From: Verrucomicrobiia bacterium
GTDB taxonomy: Bacteria; Omnitrophota; Omnitrophia; Omnitrophales; Aquincolibacteriaceae
Assembly: GCA_035495615.1 (NCBI GenBank)
Contig: DATJFP010000017.1
Coordinates: 1-52,923 of the forward strand
Direction of reading: 5' to 3'
DNA: 52,923 nucleotides
A program made the position numbers and the translations under genes. The notes beneath the pieces were generated by a model. The model was not told the origin of the DNA. It searched no databases and saw only the letters and a list, made by a program, of their open reading frames with translations. Shown here in pieces: positions 32,386 through 40,501 of the stretch. Numbering within the stretch: the stretch's first letter is position 1; each line of letters opens with the position of its first letter.

Positions 32386-34124
32386 ATCCGAACCCCCAAT
32401 CCGTCCAGGGTCCTTCCGCCCGTGAAAGACGCGTCCTCGCCTGCACCGGGGCCGCTTTGGCGGTCTTCGCGCTTTTAAAATACGCGGCGCGATTCATCCC
32501 CCTCGAAATGACGAAGTTCGACGACGCCTATATGTTCCTCCGCTATGCCCACAATCTTCTCGAAGGCCACGGCCTCCGGTGGAACGCGGCGGGCCCGATG
32601 ACTTACGGGACCACCAGCCTGCTTTACCTTTTGGAAGTGACGGCGTCCGTTTTCCTGAGCCCGCTGCCCGGCTATAAAACCCTGCTCCTGGTTTCGGCGG
32701 CCAACGGGCTCGCGGCCTTTTTTATGATCACGTTTGCGGCCTGCCGGGCGGTGCGGTCGCCGTGGCTGAAAAATTTTCCGCTGCTTTGCGGCATCAACGG
32801 AATGCTCCTGCTTGCCGAAGAAAATTTCCGCGCCCAGGCGGCCACCGGCATGGACACGACGCTTTCCATTTTCATCAACGCCCTTCTTGTCCTGTGCGTC
32901 CTCCGCTTGTGGGATGCCCCTTCCCGCGCGGGCGCCATGCTCACGGCGGCTGTCTCGTATTTGAGCGTCCTTTGCCGGCCGGACCATTTCTTTTATGCAG
33001 GCCTTTTCCCTTTGCTCGCTTTCTGGATTCTGGACATGGAGCGCAAAAAGGAAATCACGCTGGTGTGGGCCGTGACGCTTGCCGGGCTGGCCGCGGCGGA
33101 CAGCGCCGCCAAATGGGCCCTGTTCGGAGACATCATGCCGCTTCCGGTTTATGTGAAAGCCAAAGGATTCTACGAAGGGTTTTACGGGGCCTACGACCTG
33201 AATCCCGTGCGGCTGTTTAATTATTTTTTGGTGACCTGCGCCCCTTTTCTGGCGGCCGGCTTTCTTTTCTTCCGCCGGAAGTTTTTTAAAACGGCCGTGG
33301 TTTTCGGTGTTCCCGTTCTTATCAGCTATGCCGCGCTGTTCCTTGCGCATCCGATCATGGGCTGGAGAGGAAGATTTTATTTTCCGGGGCTTCCGTTTAT
33401 CGTGATCAGCGTTTACCTGGCGCTGGACGGAGCGCTCAGGGACCGCGATTTTCGAAGAGAAAATTTCGTAGGGTACTTTCTCCGCGCCACCGCGCTTTTT
33501 TTTATCATGCTGGCCATGCCTTCCTGGTACAGCCGCTCGGAAGAAATGTTCCACGGGTGGCTGCGCAGCAAGGCGCCGGGGCATTATGACGTGGAGTTAA
33601 GGACTTATTTGTCGGAAGGGAAGATCCGCGACCTGCCCTGGTGGGATTCGATCCTGGCGATGGACGAGATGCTGGATAGAATCCCGGGCCCCTTTGTCCT
33701 CGCCGCCACCGAACACGGGCTTTTGTCGAGCCGTCATCCGGAGGACACGATCATCGACATGAACGGACTGCACGATCCGCAAATCGCCAAAAACAAATTT
33801 TCGGCGGAATATGTCTTCTCGAGAGAGCCCGACTTGATATGGTTTCCCTTCTGGGACTATACCGGCTCGGTCCGGGCGCTTTGGAATTCCGACCGCCTTT
33901 GGAAGGATTACGAATATTTCCCCCGGGCATTCAATTACGGCATCGCGATCCGCAAGGGGAGCCCGAAGTACCGCGAAATCCGGGAGGCCGTGAAAGCCGA
34001 ATGGCAAAAAACCTATCCCGGCTCGGATTTCGAAGAGGAACGCGCCGCGTCGCCCGAAATCCTCCAGCGCCGCATTTCCGACTTCATGGCGGCCTTGAAG
34101 TCTTCTCCGCAGTCCCCGCGCTAA
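32382..34124 (+). CDS. AftB/ZomB-like GT-C membrane glycosyltransferase (2)
   Basis: 580 residues if started at TTG 32382 (TTGA overlap); an ATG at 32346 would add 12 residues. N-terminal cytoplasmic tail, then about 10 membrane segments. The first loop contains FDDAYMFLRYAHNLLEGHGL, then WN, a DD-x5-R motif like that of AftB arabinofuranosyltransferases and ZomB proteins. Further marks are FRAQAATGMDTTL, AKWALFGDIMPLPVYVK and GRFYFPGLPF. The last 150 residues form a soluble domain with ATEHGLLSS, IDMNGLHDP and FPFWDYTGS. With UbiA, DprE1 and DprE2 alongside it, a polyprenyl-phosphoryl-arabinose donor is the best guess. Strong paralogue of the next gene. Confidence 0.82.
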   Translation: MNPNPQSVQGPSARERRVLACTGAALAVFALLKYAARFIPLEMTKFDDAYMFLRYAHNLLEGHGLRWNAAGPMTYGTTSLLYLLEVTASVFLSPLPGYKTLLLVSAANGLAAFFMITFAACRAVRSPWLKNFPLLCGINGMLLLAEENFRAQAATGMDTTLSIFINALLVLCVLRLWDAPSRAGAMLTAAVSYLSVLCRPDHFFYAGLFPLLAFWILDMERKKEITLVWAVTLAGLAAADSAAKWALFGDIMPLPVYVKAKGFYEGFYGAYDLNPVRLFNYFLVTCAPFLAAGFLFFRRKFFKTAVVFGVPVLISYAALFLAHPIMGWRGRFYFPGLPFIVISVYLALDGALRDRDFRRENFVGYFLRATALFFIMLAMPSWYSRSEEMFHGWLRSKAPGHYDVELRTYLSEGKIRDLPWWDSILAMDEMLDRIPGPFVLAATEHGLLSSRHPEDTIIDMNGLHDPQIAKNKFSAEYVFSREPDLIWFPFWDYTGSVRALWNSDRLWKDYEYFPRAFNYGIAIRKGSPKYREIREAVKAEWQKTYPGSDFEEERAASPEILQRRISDFMAALKSSPQSPR

Positions 34125-34129
34125 TTTAG

Positions 34130-34158
34130 TAGCATCCCCGCCCGTGTTTTTTTATCAT
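34130..34158 (+). promoter_or_regulatory. Internal promoter, leaderless type (1)
   Basis: TAGCAT (34130-34135), 17 bases that are C-rich and then a T-run, TATCAT (34153-34158), then exactly 6 bases (AGGCCC) to ATG 34165. The predicted start falls on the A of the ATG. The same layout occurs at 35959-35987. Confidence 0.5.
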
Positions 34159-34164
34159 AGGCCC

Positions 34165-35922
34165 ATGCCGCTCTCTGCCTGCGCCGCCGCGCCTGTCCTG
34201 GACGAAAAAAAATCCGCCCGCTGCCGTTTCCTGCTGGGGCTGGCCGCCGCCGTTTTTTTTCTGGCGGCGCTGCGCGGTTTTGTAAGTTACATCTCGGCCA
34301 ACCGCGTGACGCAATTCGACGACGCGTACATGTTCCTGCGCTACGCGCGCAACCTGCTGGACGGGCGGGGGATTTGCTGGAATCCGGGCGGCCCCCCGAC
34401 CTTCGGCGTCAGCTCGCTCCTGTATCTTTTCCAGATCGCGGGCCTGATGAAAATAACCGGCGCGTCCGGCTCCGGACTGCTGGCGGCCGCGTCTCTCGCG
34501 AATGCCGCTGCGGCCTGCCTGGTGATGGCCGCGTCCGCGCGGAAAATCGTCAGGCTCTCCTGGCTCAAAAGCTTTTTCTTCCTGGCGGCCGTGATCACGG
34601 GCGGATTCATGATAAGCGTGGACCTGCGTTACCAGGCCCGGAGCGGCATGGACACCACGCTTGCGATGCTGACGAATGCCGCGCTGGTTTACGCGGGGAT
34701 TTGCCTTTTTGAAAAGCCGCGTGCGAGGAACGCGGTTCTGACCGCGTTTGCCGCCTACCTGACCTATCTCTGCCGCTCGGACAATTTCATTTACGCGCTG
34801 GCCTTTCCGGTTCTCGGCATCCTCCTTCTGCAGCGTTCCGGGAGGACCCGCGCGCTGCTTATTTTTGCCGGCGTTTTTTTTCTGCTGGTGGGACTCGATG
34901 CCGCGGCCAAAGGCGCTCTCTTCGGAGACGTCCTGCCGCTTCCGGCCCACGTCAAGAAGCCGGGCTTTTACGTGGAATATTTCAGCCGGTACTTCATCAA
35001 TCCGGTTTTGATTTTTAATTCCTTCCTGCTGCCGTGTTTTCCGCTTTTCGCGCTCCTCCTGATCGGGCGCCCCTTGAAATACTGGAAAGTCGCGGCGGTC
35101 TTCCTGCTGCCGGTCGCGGTGACTTCGGTCATTTTGTTCAACGCGGTCCAGATCATGGGCGTGAAAGGCCGCTTTTACATGCCCGGCCTGCCTTTTGTCG
35201 CTGCCGCGGCCCTTTCCGTATTCGACAAGAGCTTCGAAGGCGTGCGGCCTTTTTCGAGGGAATGCCTCCGTCATTTTCTCGTGCGCGGCGCCTGTGTTTT
35301 GGTTCTCTTCCTCGCCGGCCCTCCCTTGCTGGACCGCGCGCAGCTTGCCGTGGCGCGCCGGCAGAACGAGGCGCTGTACAGCACGCCGTATGATTTGCCG
35401 GCTTATTATTTTCTGGTGAGCAAGCTTCCGGGAAATCCGAACCTCAATACCTGGTGGAGCGTGATTCTTACGATGAACCAGGTCGTCGAAAAGCTGCCGC
35501 GCGGCGCTCTTCTGGCCGCGACCGAAGACGGCTACATCTCCGCCCGAAATCCCGGCCTGCGCATCCTCGACATGAACGGCCTGCATGAGCCGTACATCGC
35601 GCATCACGGCTTTTCCGCCGCCTACGTCCTGGACCAGAAACCCGACCTGATCTGGCTCCCTCACTGGGACTACATCGGTTCCATCAAAGGCTTTTGGAGC
35701 CTTCCCCGGTTCTGGGAAGATTACGAATATTACCCGCGCGGCTTCCGGTACGGCATCGCCCTGCGCAAGAGCAGCCCGCATTATGCCGCCATCAAGGAGG
35801 CCGTGGCCGAAGGCTGGCCGGTCATGCATCCGTCCGTTCCCATGGCCTCGGAATTGACTGCTTCCCCCGAAGAGCTCCGCGCCCGGATCGACCGCCTCGC
35901 TGCCGGCGGCATCAAACGATGA
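34165..35922 (+). CDS. AftB/ZomB-like GT-C membrane glycosyltransferase (3)
   Basis: 585 residues from ATG 34165; an in-frame GTG at 34144 lies inside the promoter and would add 7 residues. It is a tandem paralogue of the preceding gene: FDDAYMFLRYARNLLDGRGI in the first loop, YQARSGMDTTLAML, AKGALFGDVLPLPAHVK, GRFYMPGLPF, ATEDGYISA, LDMNGLHEP and LPHWDYIGS all align in order. About 10 membrane segments and a C-terminal periplasmic domain. Likely lipid-phosphate-sugar dependent. No Shine-Dalgarno is visible beyond AGG 4 bases away, consistent with a leaderless message. The preceding gene ends 40 bases upstream, the first real gap since wecB. Confidence 0.82.
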   Translation: MPLSACAAAPVLDEKKSARCRFLLGLAAAVFFLAALRGFVSYISANRVTQFDDAYMFLRYARNLLDGRGICWNPGGPPTFGVSSLLYLFQIAGLMKITGASGSGLLAAASLANAAAACLVMAASARKIVRLSWLKSFFFLAAVITGGFMISVDLRYQARSGMDTTLAMLTNAALVYAGICLFEKPRARNAVLTAFAAYLTYLCRSDNFIYALAFPVLGILLLQRSGRTRALLIFAGVFFLLVGLDAAAKGALFGDVLPLPAHVKKPGFYVEYFSRYFINPVLIFNSFLLPCFPLFALLLIGRPLKYWKVAAVFLLPVAVTSVILFNAVQIMGVKGRFYMPGLPFVAAAALSVFDKSFEGVRPFSRECLRHFLVRGACVLVLFLAGPPLLDRAQLAVARRQNEALYSTPYDLPAYYFLVSKLPGNPNLNTWWSVILTMNQVVEKLPRGALLAATEDGYISARNPGLRILDMNGLHEPYIAHHGFSAAYVLDQKPDLIWLPHWDYIGSIKGFWSLPRFWEDYEYYPRGFRYGIALRKSSPHYAAIKEAVAEGWPVMHPSVPMASELTASPEELRARIDRLAAGGIKR

Positions 35923-35958
35923 GCTTTTCCCCGCGGCCCCCAAGCCCTTTCTTTCCTC

Positions 35959-35987
35959 TAGCGTCCCGCTCCCGGATTTTTTATTAT
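35959..35987 (+). promoter_or_regulatory. Internal promoter, leaderless type (2)
   Basis: TAGCGT (35959-35964), a 17-base spacer again C-rich then T-rich, TATTAT (35982-35987), 6 bases (AGCGCC), ATG 35994. Near copy of the arrangement at 34130-34158. Confidence 0.5.
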
Positions 35988-35993
35988 AGCGCC

Positions 35994-36710
35994 ATGGAAA
36001 AAGGTTCCATGGACCTGTCAGTCGTCATTCCCGCGTTGAACGAGGAAAGGACCGTCCATCTTTGCGTGAGCAAGGCGCTCGATGCGCTCAGCGCCATGGA
36101 CAATGTCCGCGGCGAGGTCATCGTCGTGGACAACGGTTCGGAAGACGGAACGTCCGAAGCCGCGGCGCGCGCCGGCGCGAGGGTGATCCGCGAGCCCGTC
36201 CGCGGCTACGGAAGCGCGCTCATGGCCGGCTTCGAAGCCGCGCGCGGCCGCTACATCCTCATGGCCGACGCCGACGATTCCTACGATCTCGGCAACATCC
36301 GCCCTTTCTGGGAGAAATTAATGGAAGGCGAGGAGTTCGTCATCGGCAACCGGTTCCGCGGCACGATCGAAAACGGCGCCATGCCTTTTCTCCACCGTTA
36401 CCTCGGAACGCCCTTTCTCACCGCAGCCGTGAATTTCTTTTTCAAGGCCGGCATCGGCGATACCAATTGCGGCATGAGGGCCATGACGCGCGAAGCCTGC
36501 CTGAAGATCAAGCCGCGGGCCGAGGCCATGGAATTCGCCATCGAGCAGGTCATTCGCGCCGCGCTCCTCGATCTGCGCATCGCCGAAGTTCCCTGCAACC
36601 TGAACCGCGACAAAAGAGAGCGCCCGCCGCATCTGAAAACGTGGAAGGACGGATGGCGGTACCTCTGCTGCACGCTTTCTATGGCCTTTTCCTCCCATGC
36701 TCGCGGCTGA
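35994..36710 (+). CDS. GT2 glycosyltransferase, polyprenyl-phosphate mannose/glucose synthase-like
   Basis: 238 residues from ATG 35994, which lies 6 bases after the -10 box; ATG 36009 (MDLSVV) is 4 bases after AAAAAGG and is an equally good start. GT-A fold of family GT2: LSVVIPALNEER, VIVVDNGSEDGTSE, YGSALMAGFEAARGRYILMADADDSYD with the metal-binding acidic cluster, FVIGNRFRG and DTNCGMRAMTREA. This is the DPM1/DolP-sugar synthase pattern, but the protein ends soon after the catalytic domain and lacks the membrane tail of many homologues. It would load a hexose on polyprenyl phosphate for use by GT-C enzymes. It overlaps the methyltransferase by 14 bases. Confidence 0.86.
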   Translation: MEKGSMDLSVVIPALNEERTVHLCVSKALDALSAMDNVRGEVIVVDNGSEDGTSEAAARAGARVIREPVRGYGSALMAGFEAARGRYILMADADDSYDLGNIRPFWEKLMEGEEFVIGNRFRGTIENGAMPFLHRYLGTPFLTAAVNFFFKAGIGDTNCGMRAMTREACLKIKPRAEAMEFAIEQVIRAALLDLRIAEVPCNLNRDKRERPPHLKTWKDGWRYLCCTLSMAFSSHARG

Positions 36711-37407
36711 GCCCCGGCTTCTTTACTACCAGCGCTGGAACCGCTCAGCCGGCCGCTACTTTGAGTGGCAGGCCCTTCAATTCGCCCCTTATATAGGAAA
36801 GCGCGTCGCCGACATCGGGTGCGGCGTGGGAAACTTCACGCCCTTCTTCCTGAATAAAGAATGCTACCTGGGTTTTGAGCCCGATCCCGCGCTCGCGGAA
36901 TATTTTCAGGGCCGCTATGCCGGTCCGACGATCCGCCTCAGCCGTTTCCCGGACGTTACCCATCCCGAGGCGGTCCTCGAGCTGCGCGCGCACCAGATCG
37001 ACACGGTGCTTTGCGTCAACGTTCTCGAGCACATCGAAGACGATGCCCGCGCGCTTTCTCACATGGCCCAGGGCCTTGTCCCGGGCGGGCACGTGTGCCT
37101 GCTTGTTCCGGCGCTGCCTTTTCTCTTCGGCGCGCTCGATACCGCAGACGGCCATCTCCGGCGCTACACGAAAAAAAATCTCCTGCGCCTCGCCCGTGAC
37201 GCGGGCCTCGAAACCGTCCGCTGCCATTATTTCAATTTCGCGGGGCTGTTCGGCTGGTTTGTGAAAGGAAAAATTTTCAGACAGACCCGGATCGCGGAAT
37301 CCGATTTTGGATTCATGAATCTTGTCCTTCCCGCGGTTTCGCGTCTCGAGAGCCTGGTCAAGCCGCCGCTGGGCATGTCGCTGGCCATGGTGCTGAAAAA
37401 AACATGA
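36697..37407 (+). CDS. SAM-dependent class I methyltransferase
   Basis: 236 residues. Methyltransf_11-type domain: VADIGCGVGNFTPFF (SAM motif I, about 38-52), FEPDPALAEYF, VLCVNVLEHIEDDARAL, GGHVCLLVPALPFLFG. The C-terminal part has DGHLRRYTKKNLLRLARDAGLE, common in sugar or lipid methyltransferases of glycan loci. It may cap or decorate the glycan with an O-methyl group; the substrate is not determinable. It starts inside the GT2 gene and ends with a 4-base overlap into the next GT-C gene, so all three are coupled. Confidence 0.87.
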   Translation: MLAAEPRLLYYQRWNRSAGRYFEWQALQFAPYIGKRVADIGCGVGNFTPFFLNKECYLGFEPDPALAEYFQGRYAGPTIRLSRFPDVTHPEAVLELRAHQIDTVLCVNVLEHIEDDARALSHMAQGLVPGGHVCLLVPALPFLFGALDTADGHLRRYTKKNLLRLARDAGLETVRCHYFNFAGLFGWFVKGKIFRQTRIAESDFGFMNLVLPAVSRLESLVKPPLGMSLAMVLKKT

Positions 37408-38924
37408 CCCGCGCGCGCCGGAACACCCTCGTGATTTTCGGCCTGTACGCGGTCCTTGCCTTTGCGCTCAATGCCGCCAACCGTTACCAGATCAACCGCG
37501 ACGGCATCCGTTATCTCGAGCTCGCGCGGCACGTGTCCGAAGGCCGGATCTTCGAATCCGTGGACATGCGCCGCGCCCCGTTGATCATCTGGCTTCTCGC
37601 GCCCCTGGTGCGCCTGCCGTTTTTCCGGGAGGAACCTCTTTTTGCCGCGCGTCTTGTCATGGGATTTTCCGGCATCCTGGCGCTTGCGGCGGCGAAAGTC
37701 TTCATCCGCAGGTTCCGTCTCAGCGGCGGCCTCGAATTTGCGGCGCTGTCCTGCCTCGCGGCGCTGCTGGCGCACCGGTCCTCGCTTTTGATCACCCCAG
37801 ACGCCTTTCTTGCCGCGGGCCTTCTCCTGTATTTCTATTACGTCACCGATGACGGGCTCATCGAAAAACCCCGCACCGCCTTCGCCGCGGGCCTCGCCGC
37901 CGGTGCGGCTTATTTATCCAAGCATTTCGCCTTCCCGTTTTTTCTGGTCCACTTTCCGCTGGCCGTCTTTTTGCGCTCCAGGGACCGTTCCGGTGCCGCG
38001 AGCCTGCGCGCCCTGGCTTTGGGGCTCGCGGGATTTTTTCTCCTGGCCTCGCCCGGCCTCGCCTTGCTGCGCTGGAAGCTCGGGTACTGGACTTTCGGCG
38101 GTTTCGAAAAAAGGGACATGGTGGCGCCGCCCTACTGGGTGTCGCCCCTTGACGAGCACTGGTCGCCGCTCGACAACCCGGCCGCTTTTCTATGGCAGGC
38201 CGCGGTCTGCCTGCGCGGCCTTTTGTTTTTCTCGGTAAGCGCGTTCGGCTTCGGCGGGATCGTCCTCGTCGCGTCTTTTTTCGCGCTCGCGCTCCTTTTC
38301 TTCCGCAAAGAGGCCGGAATTTTTTACAAAACCCTGTTCGCGGCCGCGGCCGTTTATGTCGCGGGGTACTGCGGCATCTACTGTTACGAGGAGCGCTATT
38401 TCTGGCCGGTCATGATCCTGCTTTATTTTTTAGCCTGCCAGGGGCTGGAAAAGCTTGGCGGAAAACTTTCTTGGAAAGTCCGGTTCGCGCTGGCCGGCCT
38501 TCTATTTTTTCCGCTCGTCGTGAGGCCCATCGAAAACCTGGCCATGACCTGGCCCGCCATTTTTCAGCCGCGGAAGAATCCTTACCGCGAGATGGCCGGC
38601 ATGCTTTCCGGGATGAGCGGGCACGCGGCCGCGGTCACGTGCTGGAGATGGCATGCCCACAACGCCGTTTACATCGGGTTCTACCGCGGCAAGCCCTTCG
38701 AGACCATTCCTTATTGCCCGTCGCCCGACCATCTTGTGTCCGAACTCGAAGCGAGAAACGCTCCGGATTTCGTGGTCTTCTCGGGAAGCCACGATCAGCC
38801 CGGCACGCGGCTGAGCGAAAAACTCAAAAACGACCCGCGCTTTTTCGTGCGCGCCACGCTGCCGCCGGTGGACGGATGGACGGGCAAAGTGGAAGTGTTT
38901 GAGCTTCATAAAGGAGGCGGCTGA
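37404..38924 (+). CDS. GT-C membrane glycosyltransferase, GT39/ArnT-like (4)
   Basis: 506 residues, ATG 37404 (ATGA overlap). Ten or more hydrophobic segments. The first external loop reads NRYQINRDGIRYLELARHVSEG, with the Asp expected to be catalytic in GT39-type GT-C enzymes, followed by RRAPLIIWLLAPLV. A FEKRDM / HWSPLDNP loop and a C-terminal soluble part of about 110 residues (HAHNAVYIGFYRG, FVVFSGSHD) follow. It uses a polyprenyl-phosphate sugar, target unknown. The next gene is a clear paralogue. The last codons hold AAAGGAGG, the ribosome-binding site of that gene. Confidence 0.82.
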   Translation: MTRARRNTLVIFGLYAVLAFALNAANRYQINRDGIRYLELARHVSEGRIFESVDMRRAPLIIWLLAPLVRLPFFREEPLFAARLVMGFSGILALAAAKVFIRRFRLSGGLEFAALSCLAALLAHRSSLLITPDAFLAAGLLLYFYYVTDDGLIEKPRTAFAAGLAAGAAYLSKHFAFPFFLVHFPLAVFLRSRDRSGAASLRALALGLAGFFLLASPGLALLRWKLGYWTFGGFEKRDMVAPPYWVSPLDEHWSPLDNPAAFLWQAAVCLRGLLFFSVSAFGFGGIVLVASFFALALLFFRKEAGIFYKTLFAAAAVYVAGYCGIYCYEERYFWPVMILLYFLACQGLEKLGGKLSWKVRFALAGLLFFPLVVRPIENLAMTWPAIFQPRKNPYREMAGMLSGMSGHAAAVTCWRWHAHNAVYIGFYRGKPFETIPYCPSPDHLVSELEARNAPDFVVFSGSHDQPGTRLSEKLKNDPRFFVRATLPPVDGWTGKVEVFELHKGGG

Positions 38925-40501
38925 TGCGTCCTGCCTTGCCGGAAGCGCCGCCGAAAACCGGGGGATTGCGGAGCCTGCCCGCGGCTCTCGCCGTCTATGC
39001 CGCGCTGGCCGTCGTCTTCAACATCGCCAATCGTTATCAAATCAATTGGGACGGCGTCCGCTATCTCAGCTTCGCAAGGCTTCTGGCTCATGGCCGGTGG
39101 TGGGATTCGGTGGACGTGCGGCGTCCGCCGCTGCTCTCCTGGCTGCTTGCGCCGCTCGTGGAATCGCCCGTTTTCCGGGGCGAGGCCCTGTTCGCGGCCC
39201 GCGCGGCCATGGCCGTGTCCGGCGCCGCGGCGCTCGCGGCCGCCGCTTTCCTCGCCCGCAGATTCCAGCTCCGCGAAAGCAGCCGGTTTGCCGCGCTGCT
39301 TTTTTTCGCCCTGCTGTTTGCGCACGGCTCCGCGCAGATCACCACGCCCGACCTTCTGCTTTGCGCCCTGATCTGGGCCTATCTTTATTTCCTTTGCGGC
39401 GAACGCTTTCTCGACGACCCGCGCCTTGCGGCCCTTGCCGGGCTCACCGCCGGCGCCGCTTATCTCGCCAAACAGTACGCCTTCCCGTTTTTCTGCGTGC
39501 ATTACCCGCTTTTCCTGATGCTCAAAGCCGCGGAAGCGGAAGACAAAAAAGCGCGGGCCAAAGCGGTAAGAGCCTTTTTGATCGGGCTTGGCGCTTTTCT
39601 CCTTCCGGCGCTGCCGTATGTGATTGCCTTTTCAATCAAGCTCGGCCGCTTTACCTTCGGCTGCTCCGGCAGCGGCGCGCATCTCGGGGTTGCGCCTCCT
39701 GATTTTATCGGCGGGTACGGGGAAGACTGGTCGCCTTTTCACAGCTGGGAATATTTTGCATGGCAGGCCAGCCTTTGCCGCGAAGCTTTTTTTTATTTTC
39801 TTCAAAGCGTGTGCTCGCGCGGTCCTTTGCTGCTCATGTCATTCCTGGCGCTGCCGGTCCTCGTGGCGCATCAGAGGAAAAACCGCGGCATTTTTTTCTA
39901 CAAAATCCTGCTTCTCACCGCCGTTGTCTACACCGGCGGCTACTTGTTCGTCCCTTCTTACGAAGAAAGATTTTTCTTGCCGGTGCTGGTCCCCATGATC
40001 CTCTTCACGTTCAAAGGATGGGAAGTCTCGGCCGCCTACCTCGCCAGGCCCTTGTGGCTCCTGCTGTCCGCCGCGCTTTTCCTGTCGCTTGCGTTCCCGC
40101 CGCTGGCCGCGCTTTATCACGACGTCCCGCGCCTTTTTCAAAGACAGACGAATCCTTACCGGAAAATCGCGGAAACCGCGCGGGAACTGGGAGGCGGGGC
40201 AACGGAGGCGGCCTGCAGCCGGAAGGCCATGCATGCTTCGGTCTATGTCTTGTTTTACCTGGATTTGCCGGGAAACGCGATCAAGCATTGCGGCGAACCC
40301 GAAGATCTTGCCGCGGAGCTCGAGAAAAACAAAAGCGGAAAGCTTCTGTTGTTTTACGGGGACGTGGATCCCAAGGGCAGGCTCATGAGCCAAAAGCTGC
40401 GCGGGGACAGCCGCTTCCGGCTTTACAAGACTGTTTCCGCGGAGACTCTTTGGGACGGGCAGGCCGACATTTTCGAGTTCCGGCCGGAAAAAGTTTCTTA
40501 A
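38924..40501 (+). CDS. GT-C membrane glycosyltransferase, GT39/ArnT-like (5)
   Basis: 525 residues, ATG 38924 with TGATG overlap and AGGAGG upstream. It aligns along its length with the preceding protein: NRYQINWDGVRYLSFARLLAHG, VDVRRPPLLSWLLAPLV, GAAYLAKQYAFPFF, DWSPFHSWEYFAWQ, the Glu-rich YEERFFLPVL and a QRQTNPYRKIAETA helix before the soluble tail. A tandem duplication that has diverged. It has about 30 extra residues at the N-terminus. Last gene of the glycan locus; its stop shares bases with that of the converging ygfZ gene (TTAA). Confidence 0.82.
   Translation: MRPALPEAPPKTGGLRSLPAALAVYAALAVVFNIANRYQINWDGVRYLSFARLLAHGRWWDSVDVRRPPLLSWLLAPLVESPVFRGEALFAARAAMAVSGAAALAAAAFLARRFQLRESSRFAALLFFALLFAHGSAQITTPDLLLCALIWAYLYFLCGERFLDDPRLAALAGLTAGAAYLAKQYAFPFFCVHYPLFLMLKAAEAEDKKARAKAVRAFLIGLGAFLLPALPYVIAFSIKLGRFTFGCSGSGAHLGVAPPDFIGGYGEDWSPFHSWEYFAWQASLCREAFFYFLQSVCSRGPLLLMSFLALPVLVAHQRKNRGIFFYKILLLTAVVYTGGYLFVPSYEERFFLPVLVPMILFTFKGWEVSAAYLARPLWLLLSAALFLSLAFPPLAALYHDVPRLFQRQTNPYRKIAETARELGGGATEAACSRKAMHASVYVLFYLDLPGNAIKHCGEPEDLAAELEKNKSGKLLLFYGDVDPKGRLMSQKLRGDSRFRLYKTVSAETLWDGQADIFEFRPEKVS

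Noticed and set aside
34126-35943. 605-codon minus-strand open frame
   Set aside because: Antisense shadow of a GT-C gene with recognisable motifs on the plus strand.
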